From Aspidapion aeneum (taxonomy: Eukaryota; Arthropoda; Insecta; Coleoptera; Brentidae), in NCBI GenBank assembly GCA_963576565.1, contig OY755038.1, positions 180,519,452 to 180,583,451 of the forward strand: a DNA stretch of 64,000 nucleotides. Reading direction: 5' to 3'. The notes under the pieces are model-generated. The model worked only from the letters and a program-made list of their open reading frames with translations. It made no database searches and had not been told where the DNA came from. The position numbers and the translations under genes were made by a program. Every line of letters starts with the position of its first letter. The stretch's first letter is position 1. This document shows positions 22,457-32,384 of this stretch, one piece after another.

Positions 22457-22849
22457 TATATTATTTTAGAATTTTATAGATCTTTTCTTTCTGATTTTAA
22501 AAATATATGTGTATTTCCCCAATTAGTTTTGTAGATATATGCGTTTAAATGTTTTAAAAACTTAAATTGATACTCTTTAAAACATCAAGGCAGCCATGGA
22601 AAACACAATCGCATTGACACAAAAATGATGATGATTAAATTGTCTTACTCAAATAATGATAACCATTAACGTATTAACCGGAGGACACTAGGACATAAAC
22701 AAAAAAATCGGCCTAGATAAACAATTTGTTTTAAAAAACGTACTTCTGCAGAAAAGAACTCATCGACTATTTTTGTTTGGTCGATAGAAAACTCTATTTC
22801 CTTTCTCTTTAAGAATCACCAAAATTATCCGATCTTTCCTTTACTTTTA

Positions 22850-23200
22850 TTTCTTTTTTAAACCAATGCAACGGAAAAAGACGAAACTGTTCTTCTTACA
22901 AACCCTTACCAGAATAATTATACACCACCCAATATGGATATATAACAAGCGGTGATCACTTTAACTTGTGCTTCCAGCATTTATTTTCCTACTCCTTCGT
23001 TTTCCTTTATTAAACCAGTGCGAGAGAGAAAAACAAAACTATTCTCGGTTACAGTCCCTCACTAAAACAAAGGAATTAGAAACATGCCGCAATCGTCTTG
23101 GCCCGCGTAAAATATCTTATTTTGTTCCTCTTTTGTTAAACCGATGCGAGAAAAAGAGACAAAACTAATCTTGATTAGAAGGTAGTCCCTTTAGACCCAT
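22850..23200. repeat. Degenerate tandem repeat, about three units
   Basis: Three diverged units share TTTTTAAACCAATGC / TTTATTAAACCAGTGCGAGA / TTGTTAAACCGATGCGAGAA followed by AAAGACAAAACTATTCT-like sequence. Unit spacing is irregular (about 110-160 bp). An open frame at 22968-23168 only reflects the repeat. Confidence 0.55.
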
Positions 23201-23542
23201 TAGTATTTTGTAACAGGTCAAATGCGGTGTTTCTGTCCTGTCTCTTTACGGTTCGGAATTGTTTTCGTGTTTTTTCTTAAAATATATGTTCGATCTGGAC
23301 TCAAGATTAATCTTAAAAGACTTTAAAATGGCGTGGGAGTGTATTTTGTGCTAAAAGCTCGACCATTTTAATCAAGAAGTTTCGTTTTACCAGTAAGTTA
23401 AATAACTTGTTTGACCTTCAAAACAAAACAAAGACCAGTGCCGTAGAAATCAATATAAAATCAGAAAAAAAATATTAGGCTAATATATAAATAATTATTT
23501 ATTTGTTAAAAGTGTTTAAACATAAGTTTAGTTAAAAATGTA

Positions 23543-23575
23543 CAGGGTGTCCCAAGATTTGGGGTTTTGATACTT
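23543..23575. mobile_element. Single mariner-type terminus
   Basis: TA followed by CAGGGTGTCCCAAGATTTGG, a typical mariner/MITE end. No matching opposite terminus was found nearby, so only one end of an element is supported. Confidence 0.35.
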
Positions 23576-23922
23576 TTAACTGAACTACGAACATTGATTT
23601 TTAACAGATAAGGTAAAAAGGTATCTTATTAATATGGAAAGTAAATTTTTTACGTATACCTTTTTTATTTAACCGTTTTTTTTGTGTAAACAGTTTTTTT
23701 AGATTTGGATCGAGGCAATTTTTTAGGTTGGGTTAGTCCTTTTTACCTACTCTGAATTTTTAAGGTTGCCTAACCTAATATAAAATACACCAAGCTAAAA
23801 GCATCCTAATCAAACATCTAAAAAGTGTAAAGACGAGGCCTCTACATGCAGATTTGTTTTTAACCCTATAAAATGTCAGCAAAATTTTATATTCAAAAAA
23901 TTGAAAAACAATAAACTATAGT

Positions 23923-24420
23923 TATAGTTTTTGCAAAGTCACCAGAAATGCTCCTAATACGGGGTTCTATCGATTTCATGAAATTTTGCTTCAATCTGCC
24001 CTTCAAAAGTTATCCAAATTCATATAAAATCTTCCTGGTATAATTTCAACCCTACCGACAGAGAAAAGGCGCGCTCTTTGCGGGCCGAGCACAAAGTATT
24101 TGTTATCTGACTGACTCAGCACAGGTGGGTAGACGGCACCTAATTGGCAGATTTTTTTGAGATGCGCTTTTAATTGCTTTCAGGTGTTCTTTGCGGGACC
24201 CCTTTAGTCGGCAGTATGCAGAGTTAGAAAATAAATCAGTGTCGTTTCTGTAGGTATAGGAATAGAAAGTTTTATTATCTATTTTTATTTCTTTAGTTTA
24301 TGCCATAATTAAATGAAATAATTTTCATGAGTATATCTACCGCCGCCCATGTCACTTTCTTTAAAGGATATGCCGATGGTCGGCTTTAACCTTTGTGCAA
24401 CTGACTTTGCAAAAACTATA
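23923..24420. mobile_element. MITE of about 500 bp with perfect 19-bp TIRs
   Basis: The ends are TATAGTTTTTGCAAAGTCA and its exact reverse complement at 24402-24420. The interior has no long open frame and contains GC-richer motifs (CTTTGCGGGCCGAGCACAA, TTTGCGGGACCCCTTTAGTC). The family is not recognised. The TA at each outer edge could be a target duplication. Confidence 0.75.
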
Positions 24421-24779
24421 CCCACTTATTATTATTTTCATTGTTAAATAAAATCAATTTCTAAGGATGATTGTTATAACCCAAAAATTGATTGCAATTT
24501 ATTTAAAAACGAAAAGTAAATTTCGGCCCTGGTATCTAAATAACCCTATTTTTTAGATCATTTATAAAATATTTTTTGTTCCTTATTTTTAACTATAAGC
24601 GAGACGATATAAATATATGTTTTTTTATTTAACTCATTTTAGATGTTAAATAAAAAAAGTTATTTTTCAAAATACTATCAGCATTAAGTGATCAAAAAAT
24701 AAAACTGGCAAATAAAATTAATTTTTTAAACGAAAATGATATTTTGTTTAAATTGCATTGCAAAAATATTCGGTTTAAA

Positions 24780-25780
24780 AGACAATTTGATTTGACATTT
24801 TATTCAAAAATTACTTTTTTAAATTACATTTTGTTCAAATGGCGTTTTGGTTGAAAACATCTTTTTCAAAAACATTTTGTTCAAACATCCACCTGATAAA
24901 AAACTTTTGGTTTCTTGAAAAATTAGTTTTTCGAATGACATTTTGTCGAATGGGGTTTTCTCTCGAAAACATTTTTTTAAAAACATATTATCTTCGAATG
25001 ACTTTTTTTTAAAACATTTTGTTTGAATGTCAATCTGATTGAGAAAACATTTTGTTAAAAAATATCTTTTCTACATGACATTTTGTTCGAAAGCAGTGGG
25101 TTTGTATGACATTTTGTTCAAATGGCAGAAAGCATTAAGTTTAAATAATATAATGTTCAAATTTTTTAGTTTCAAAAATATTTTGTTCCAGTGACTATCT
25201 GATGGTACACTTTTTATGAAAATATATTTTTTTATATTAATCTGACCGAAACCATTTTGTTCGAAAACATCTTTTTTAAGTGGCATTTTGTTCGAGTTGC
25301 ATTTTTTTCGAAAACATTTTGTTTGAGAACTTTTTGTTCAAAAATTAAATTCATATGACATTTTGTCAAATTGTTTTGTTCAAAAATATCTTTTTTGAAT
25401 TTTGTTTGAAAGCAATGTGATTGATTGGCATTTTTCTCGGAAACATTGTGATCAATATTATGTTCAAATGATCTCTTTTTTGAAAACATTTTTAATTTCT
25501 TGAAATGGATACGTTTGCGATCAATTGATTAGAGTTCAGTGTGGTTAGATTAACAGGTTAGGATCAATTGATAAAGCTACCACCGATTGCGACCTCCCAA
25601 AAATTGACACACAGGAGCTAGTTTTTCGAAGAGTTTTCTGTTTGAAGAAAATGTTTTTGAACCAAACGTTATTCAAACAAAATGTCATTCAAAAAAGATG
25701 TTTTTGAACAAATTGTTAAAAAAATGTCAAATGAACAAAAAATCATTCGAAAAAGATGTTTTTGAAAAAACTATAATAAA
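24780..25780. repeat. Degenerate satellite with orientation switch
   Basis: About 720 bp of diverged units built from words such as ATTTTGTTC, GAAAACATC and TTTTTTGAATGACATTTTG with ~25-30 bp spacing, running to about 25500. After a short non-repetitive spacer, the reverse-complement words appear at 25625-25775 (AAAATGTTTTTGAAC, CAAAATGTCATTC, AAAGATGTTTTTGAA). The minus-strand frames here read as FEQN-type repeats and are not genes. The flip makes a large potential foldback. Confidence 0.75.
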
Positions 25781-27616
25781 GCAATTACCACAGAAATTGA
25801 TATGTTGCACTTTTTTCCAGTTTCTTTTCTAATGAAACTGCTGATGAAAACCGAGATGGTAGTACGACGGAATAAGTGGCGCATTAACTTTTCTCAAAAT
25901 AACTCGCTTTAAAAAAGAGTTGTTTTTTAGGTACATATTTTTTGTAGGTTTTTGTAGACACACCTTTAATCTTCCTAAAAGGGACAAAACCACCGTCGCG
26001 TCGTAGGAGGCAGTAAATACAAATATGTTTGCAAAAAATTTTAAATTCAGGGATAATTGAAAAATGAAGAGTAGCATAACCAAAAAAACTATTTTAGTTC
26101 AAGCCATGGTTACTATCCTAATTAAAACAAATGGGTAAAAGTAAGCCCACTAATGGGGTGCATCTTAATAAATCCCCAAAGTAAGCAAATTGTCTCCCCA
26201 TCAAAGCAATGAATCGAGGGCTTTTTCAAAAAAAGTCCAAAATATCCTTTTCCAAATAGAGCTCTGTTACTTTTTTACAATATTACTACCAATTTTTCAT
26301 AAAAAAAGGAACCAAAATTATAATTACTTTTTTATATACAAAAGAAAAGTAGGCACTACACATAGTATGTAGCTTTAAAATTGTAATAATGGGGGTGATC
26401 TAATTGTCGCTAGGAAAAAGAGAACCTATAATACCGTTTTCGGCTGCTGGAGACGACTTGACAATTCTCGGTGAGTGCCCCGGTTCGAAAATCAAGTGGG
26501 CTCTCAAGTTTTTATTAGAGCCTGACCCCTATTTTTAATGTTCGACTTCTGTATTTAAGAACATAATCTCAACAATGATATTAATGTAAATTTTTATTGT
26601 CAATGGGTATCTATTCAGCTGTAAACTAAATTAAATTGCTTGTTTTAATAAGTTAGGTATTTACTTTTAATAAATAAATATTTTGCCGCCGTCACTGGTA
26701 AATCGATCGACCATAAAGAATAAACATACGTCTGCTGTGTATCGCACAGCGTTGCCATCGTCTTTCCAAAAAATATTTCTATTCTTTTCCAACTTATTGA
26801 AGCATCTAGGGGTCAAATCGAATTGTTTTGATGAATGAATTTTTGCCGCGGTTCCCGGTCTCCTCCGGTTAATACGTTAATGATGATAACGCATCTATAG
26901 CTCGCAACCAGTATTATATTCAGTTTTCCGGCAGAAGACAACCAACCCGCCAAACCATATTAAATACAGTAGAACACATTATTATGGCCAGCAAATAGCT
27001 TTAATTTTTTTCCCCTTGATCTTTTTTGTGGGCAACCTAAAAAACTAGGTGTATTACAACAGGCTGGAAACACTTCAAATTCTACAAGAAAAAATATAAC
27101 TGAAAATCGTCGACCTTAATGAAAATTCTGCTTACTCTATCTATCAAGGTATTCACAGAAAATTTATAAGAATTATTCAAAATTGTATTAATATTCAAGG
27201 TGGAAAATTACCAATAAAGTATTAAATATTTATTTCATTTTTAAAATTTTTATATTTTGATTTAAGTGGAATGCACATACTACTGCGCAGGATCACCACC
27301 GATGGTAAATATGTATTAATAAATTATATACCTTACAAAAACACCAGCATCACTTTTTGTGTCAAAGCCTGGATGATTTAAGGTGTTTCAATTTAAGGTT
27401 TTAAAACCTTAAAACCCCACCGACGATTTACTTCTTTGGTGGGTAACTTTATTTATTTGTTAAACTAGATATTTATCAGTACTAAAGAATTACTTATTTA
27501 TTTTTATTTATCATACTTTTATGTACTGGGTGTAATTTATTATTGATTTATTTTTACTGATTTTTGTACGATGCATTGTATAAATGAAAAGAATTATTAA
27601 AATCTAAAATAATATA
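25781..27616. other. Unrecognised AT-rich DNA
   Basis: No gene or complete mobile element recognised. A 21-bp stretch at 26861-26881 is the exact reverse complement of 22665-22685. Confidence 0.4.
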
Positions 27617-27799
27617 CAGTGTGTTCTATTAAAAAACCATCGACCTGTCAAATTTTTACACATAGATTTTTTTTTAAATTCTAACCCAAAGATCCTTAAA
27701 CTTTGTAGAAAATTATGAAACATTTGTCTTTATCATATTTTAATATCTATTCAAATAAACGTTTTAGATATGTTGTAAAAAATATACGGGAAAACCCTG
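27617..27799 (-). mobile_element. MITE of about 185 bp, TA-flanked, copy 2
   Basis: Inverted copy of the 22268-22456 element: it ends ATACGGGAAAACCCTG and begins CAGTGTGTTCTATT, again flanked by TA on both sides. Sequence between the ends aligns with copy 1 with many substitutions, so the family is fairly old. Confidence 0.7.
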
Positions 27800-28242
27800 T
27801 ACATTTGAATAAGGGAAAATAATTTTTCGAAACGACCCAGTCCAAAAAATATTTTCTGTTTGTTACGGTGACTTGACTGAAACATTTTAAACCCATAAAA
27901 CAAATCAATTTCGTCTTGGCACTTTGACCGTGTAGCGATTTTCCAGGCGCTACAAAATAAGACAAAATACTTTTCGCTGCGAGACTTAATGGAAATTCTT
28001 ACGTCTTCTTCGGAAAATGTTCTGTGCAGATTTTCCTTGGCTTGACATGCCCCTATAACGTTTTGTTCTAATATGTATTCCAACTTGCGTTTAAGGAAAT
28101 AGATCAATCATCCTCTTTAAAAAAATGCTTACATTTTATTTTCTTTAGATTCTAGCAGGGTTTTGCGCCAAAGGTTTAACCAAAATAAAAATGAGATTTT
28201 TAGATTTGAATAAAAAAAAATGCCAACAAATTTTTTAAGTTT
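27800..28242. other. Unrecognised DNA
   Basis: Minus-strand open frames (up to 118 codons) show no known domain and overlap each other in different frames. Treated as non-coding. Confidence 0.4.
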
Positions 28243-28695
28243 TACCTTCCCAGCCCGCGCAGCAATGGCTAGAGAAGGTATTAGTTTCGACGAATTTTTT
28301 TTTTCAGATGTGTTATTTGGGTGTATTTTGACCTATCCTAGCAATATTGGCGTGATGTCTGTCTGTGTGTGTATGTATATCTGTCCGTAACACGATAGCT
28401 CCTAAACCGATGAGCCGATTTTAATGTAATTTTCAGGTAAAATACAGCTCGACACTGCAACGAGCTGATTAGATTTTGGTTAAAATTTATTGCTAATCAA
28501 AATTGCTGACTTTTAACCGGAGCGTCGCGCGTCGCATTAATATGCGGTTTTCGGAATATAGTAGCCCACATTTTTTTCAAAAATTTGCGTTATAACCATG
28601 AACTTCGCAGGGCTTTCGTTTCGGAGATATTTACTGGTTTCAAGGTTGATATAGCATGGAGTTTACTTATTGTGTGCATATGGGCTAGAAAGGTA
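28243..28695. mobile_element. MITE of ~453 bp with TACCTT ends, copy 1
   Basis: Ends TACCTTCCCAGCCC and GGGCTAGAAAGGTA are imperfect inverted repeats. The interior carries GTCTGTCTGTGTGTGTATGT, CGTAACACGATAGCTCC and AAACCGATGAGCCGATTTTA, wording common in insect transposon tails, and GCATTAATATGCGGTTTTCG. It is uninterrupted, so it serves as the empty-site comparison for the copy at 29686-32127. Confidence 0.75.
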
Positions 28696-29249
28696 GAAGA
28701 TCCATCATGGATCCGTTTTTTCTTCTAGTTTTTGGATTTATTTCAAAAAACGAAAACTCAATAAGTTTACAATAAGCTTTTTAGGTTAGTCAAAAAATCC
28801 AAAAAGAGTTTAAACACTCGAAAAAATTAGGTTTTATTTGTAAAAAAGATTATGGCCAAAAAGTTTGTCAGATATTTTACTTTTCAAGATATTAACAAGC
28901 AATATTCGACTGATGCATTGCGGTTCCGCAACTACTAAACTAAACTAAAATTAATAATACACAGGGTGTTTTAACCATACCATAATAATACCATTGCAAA
29001 ATCCATTTAATATATGCAATCAACATATTTTTTTTAATAAACGAGTAATATTAAAAATTTATTAAATTTAATATAAAATTAAAAAAGGTGAATACGATGT
29101 CGAAGATGACATTAAGAATATGTGAATAAGAAGGTGGGGAAGTATCGTACTAGCAAGGGCAGAATAGAGGGCTAGGGTTAATCAGGCTAAAAGCAACCGG
29201 GGCTTTTATTGCTACTTAAAGAATAATACTCTGCCAATTTGTGAGCACC
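28696..29249. other. Unrecognised AT-rich DNA
   Basis: No gene. A lone CACAGGGTGTTTTAACCATA near 28960 resembles a mariner-type terminus, with no partner found. Confidence 0.35.
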
Positions 29250-29569
29250 TAAGCTCACACGATTATACCTCCAACTTTTTTTTTGGCTTATGTCCGGTGG
29301 ATTTTATTTATTTTTAAATGGAAACATCTAGATCCAAAACCCAACCTGGATACCAAATTTAATTAGAATCGGGCAAACATTTTTTGAGTAATGCGTGTTG
29401 GTGTTTACAGACAGACACAAAGATAGACATACAGGCAGAGAGACAGAGCTAAAAAAAGCTTCAAAATCGTGTGAAACGCAAAGATATATCAAAAAGGTTG
29501 AAATCGGAACAACTTTTTTTCTTATTTTTGACATGATCACCATATCTCACATGTACTACGTGTGAGCTA
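29250..29569. mobile_element. Microsatellite-bearing MITE, unexpanded full copy
   Basis: Inverted ends AAGCTCACACG and CGTGTGAGCT bound about 320 bp. The left half carries CCAAAACCCAACCTGGATAC. The centre, about 29408-29446, holds a short imperfect microsatellite in the order ACAG, ATAG, ACAT, ACAG. The right half has GCTTCAAAATCGTGTGAAAC and ACGCAAAGATATATC, matching the DNA immediately right of the giant arrays. It has no coding capacity. Confidence 0.8.
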
Positions 29570-29944
29570 AATGGAATATAAAAATCATCATCGATTAAAA
29601 GGTGCACGTTATGTACAGCATTGGCGAATTTAAACTGCATATGATATAAGTCAAATAATATTGAAAACCATAATTATCTCCAAATTACCTTCCTAGTCCG
29701 TAGGTATTGTTTTTGACAATTTTTTTTTCGAGATAACGCCGAAAATGTTTTAGTTGGGTGTATTTTGATCTATTTTGGCAATATCGCCGTGACGTCTGTC
29801 CGTTTGCGTGTCTTCGTAACATGATACTAAATCGCTCGACCGCTTTTCCGATAAAATTTTAAGTGAAATGTTTGCCTGTCTTCGTAACATGATACTAAAT
29901 CGCTCGACCGCTTTTCCGATAAAATTTTCAAGTAAAATAGTGTA

Positions 29945-30267
29945 CAGGGTGATTATTTATAATTGCAAGATCGCTATAACTCGGTTATTATTGGGAGTAG
30001 AAAGGTCAAACAAAAACTGTTCGGTTTGGTAAATTATGGCCACTTTAGACCCACCATTAGTATTTTTTATAGGTTATAATATACAGAGGGCGACAATCAG
30101 ATCAATTTTTTTAAAGGGAACACCCTATATATTTTTGTATTTTTAAGTTCCGCAAAAAATTAGCTTTACAGATATATGTAACACTATGGCTCTATATTTG
30201 TTAGTTTTCGAGATATTGACGATTGAAATTCCAAAAATTAGCAAATTTTAAATACGGTGCGGAGTAT
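29945..30267 (+). repeat. Left terminal inverted repeat of the mariner
   Basis: About 323 bp, ending ACGGTGCGGAGTAT, that pair with 31585-31914. The arms differ by scattered substitutions and small indels. Confidence 0.88.
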
Positions 30268-30351
30268 TTCCTGTGACAAATCACAAACAATATTAAGATG
30301 TGTGGATACCTAATGATATTGTCAGTGCCAAATTTTAAATATTTATCACCA

Positions 30352-31427
30352 ATGTTGCTTTATTCCAATGCAGAAAAGCAAGAGATACTTTTATTATATG
30401 CGAAAAATAATAAAAATGCCACTGCTACTGCGAGAGAATATCGAGAACTGTATCCAGCCCGACAATGTCCTAATATATCCACAATTCTTGGGATATATAG
30501 AAAATTTCGTGAAACATCGTCTGTGGAACGAAAAAAACGAGTTGTTCGTCCAAACGAAGAGGCTAATTTAAATATTTGACTACATTTTCAAGAAAGCCCA
30601 CAAATTTCTATAAGAAAAGTATCTTCCGCATTAATACAAGAAGGACAGGAACGCTTGACGTCTTTTACCAAAGTAAGAAATGTCCTAAGAACAAATTCTT
30701 ATTGGGCATATAAACAACAAGAACTTCAAGGCCTAACACCCGATCACAAAAGAAAAAGGGTAGAGTTTTGTCACTTTATGCATGAAAGACTAAACGCAGA
30801 ACCCCGTTTTTTAAATCACGTTTTGTGGTCGGATGAGTCGACGTTTACAACTTGTGGTCTACCAAATAGACAGAATAGCAGACTATGGTCCACGACTAAC
30901 CCTAATTTTGTAAAAGAAATTAAAAGACAGGGAAGACAATCCGTGAATGTCTGGTGTGGCATACTGAACGTCCGTGTTGTTGGGCCATTTTTTTTTAGCA
31001 CTCTTTAACGGGACAAATTTATTTAAATTTTTTACAAAATTACTTAGAATTTTTTGGATGACTTGCCACTAAATCAAAGAAGAAGATTGATTTTTCAGCA
31101 GGATGGGGCTCATAATGTTCATGAGGTTCGAGAATTTTTAAATAATAATTTTAATGAATGGGTTGGGAAAAACGGCACAATACGCTGGCCACCCAACAGT
31201 TTTGATTTAACTCCTTTAGACATTTTTTATGGGGTCACCTTAAAGATAAAGTTTACAGATTAGAAGCGAGGAATACTCGAGAGCTCAGAGAATTAATATC
31301 ACTGTCTGTCAATGAGCTTAATGAAAATTTTTCTAATTTAATAACCAGAACAATAAATAATTTAAGAGACCGGTTTCAAAAATGTATTGAAGTCAATGGT
31401 GATAGGTTTGAACATTTGTTACGTTAA
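30352..31427 (+). pseudogene. Mariner/Tc1-like transposase, broken
   Basis: The start is set at the ATG of MLLYSNAEKQEILLLYAKN, the usual beginning of the N-terminal helix-turn-helix found in insect mariner-like transposases (DUF4817 type). The catalytic region is recognisable. The first aspartate lies in LWSDESTF, the second in FQQDGAHN, and a candidate third in LTPLDIF, 38 residues after the second. The C-terminus ends in a FEHLLR-like stretch before TAA at 31425-31427. Lesions: TGA at 30577-30579, frameshifts with stops around 31000-31050, and a frameshift near 31235. The protein would cut and paste the element by recognising its TIRs; this copy cannot make it. Confidence 0.8.
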
Positions 31428-31584
31428 TATTTATTTATTCATGGATTTAAAACAATTAAAACATTTAAAAAATTGTCGTCTTTTGATTTTGAATTTCTAT
31501 GAAAATTGACAAAGATGATTATTTATATTTATCAAACTGTCAGTCAATATTGTTTCAGTTTATTATATACAGTCTAAACGTTAA

Positions 31585-31914
31585 ATACTCCGCACCGTAT
31601 ACCTATTTAAAATATGCTAATTTTCGGAATTTCAATCGTCAATATTTTAAAAACTAACAAAGATAGAGCCATAGTGTTACATATATCTGTAAAGCTAATT
31701 TTTTACGGAACTTAAAAATATAAAAATATATAGGGTGTTCCCTTTAAAAAAATTGATCTGATTGTCGCCCCCTATATATTATAACCTATAAAAAAATACT
31801 AATGGTGGGTCTAAAGTGGCCATAATTTACCAAACCGAACAGTTTTTGTTTGAACTTTCTACTCCCAATAATAACCGAGTTATAGCGATCTTGCAATTAT
31901 AAAAAATCACCCTG
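31585..31914 (-). repeat. Right terminal inverted repeat of the mariner
   Basis: Begins ATACTCCGCACCGTAT and ends TCACCCTG. It is the reverse complement of the left arm with scattered differences. Confidence 0.88.
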
Positions 31915-32384
31915 TACAATGCTGTAAGGGCTGATTAGATTTTGGTCGAAATCCATTAATGCTAATGTTTTTACATTTATATATGCTGACTACTTAACGG
32001 AGCATCGCATCAATATGCGGTTTTCGGAATATAGTTACTAAAACTTCGTAGAACCTTCCGTTTCTAAGATATTTACAAAAACTCTTTGTGGAATTCACTA
32101 AGAGTGTGCTAATATGCTAGAAAGGTATCAGATACATCATGGATACATTTATTTTTGTTTTAAGGTTAATTTAAAACCAAATCTATAGATAGTGTTAGAC
32201 CAGAATATACCTTTGGGATATCCAAAAAAATATTTTTTTTAAAAATGAAGTATTACTTCCCCAATATTTTTCTAAAATAACAAATTTCTATGAGTTATAT
32301 TGAAATTTACATTATATACAAATCCAAGATGGGTGAAGGGGGTAATTATCCTCCCAGAGCCAGAAAATTATTTAAGGTATATAT

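Larger units (their letters stand above)
29945..31914 (+). mobile_element. Mariner-like transposon, 1970 bp, with long TIRs
   Basis: The element begins CAGGGTGATTATTTATAATT and ends with its near reverse complement (ATTATAAAAAATCACCCTG). It is flanked on both sides by TA, the expected target duplication. The inverted repeats are unusually long for mariner (about 325 bp each). They enclose one transposase gene in plus orientation, now broken. It sits inside a MITE, giving a clear order of insertion. Confidence 0.9.
29686..32127. mobile_element. MITE with TACCTT ends, copy 2, split by a mariner
   Basis: Second copy of the 28243-28695 family, with the same ends (TACCTTCCTAGTCC ... GCTAGAAAGGTA). 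After removing the nested mariner and one TA it is about 470 bp and aligns with copy 1 across the insertion point. An internal ~65-bp duplication (CTTCGTAACATGATACTAAA repeated) lies just left of the insertion. Confidence 0.8.

Noticed and set aside
25071..25489. Minus-strand frames with FEQN repeats as a low-complexity protein
   Set aside because: The pattern follows directly from the degenerate satellite, and the frames overlap each other in different registers.
27751..28107. 118-codon minus-strand frame
   Set aside because: It overlaps a MITE terminus, competes with another frame and shows no recognisable motif.
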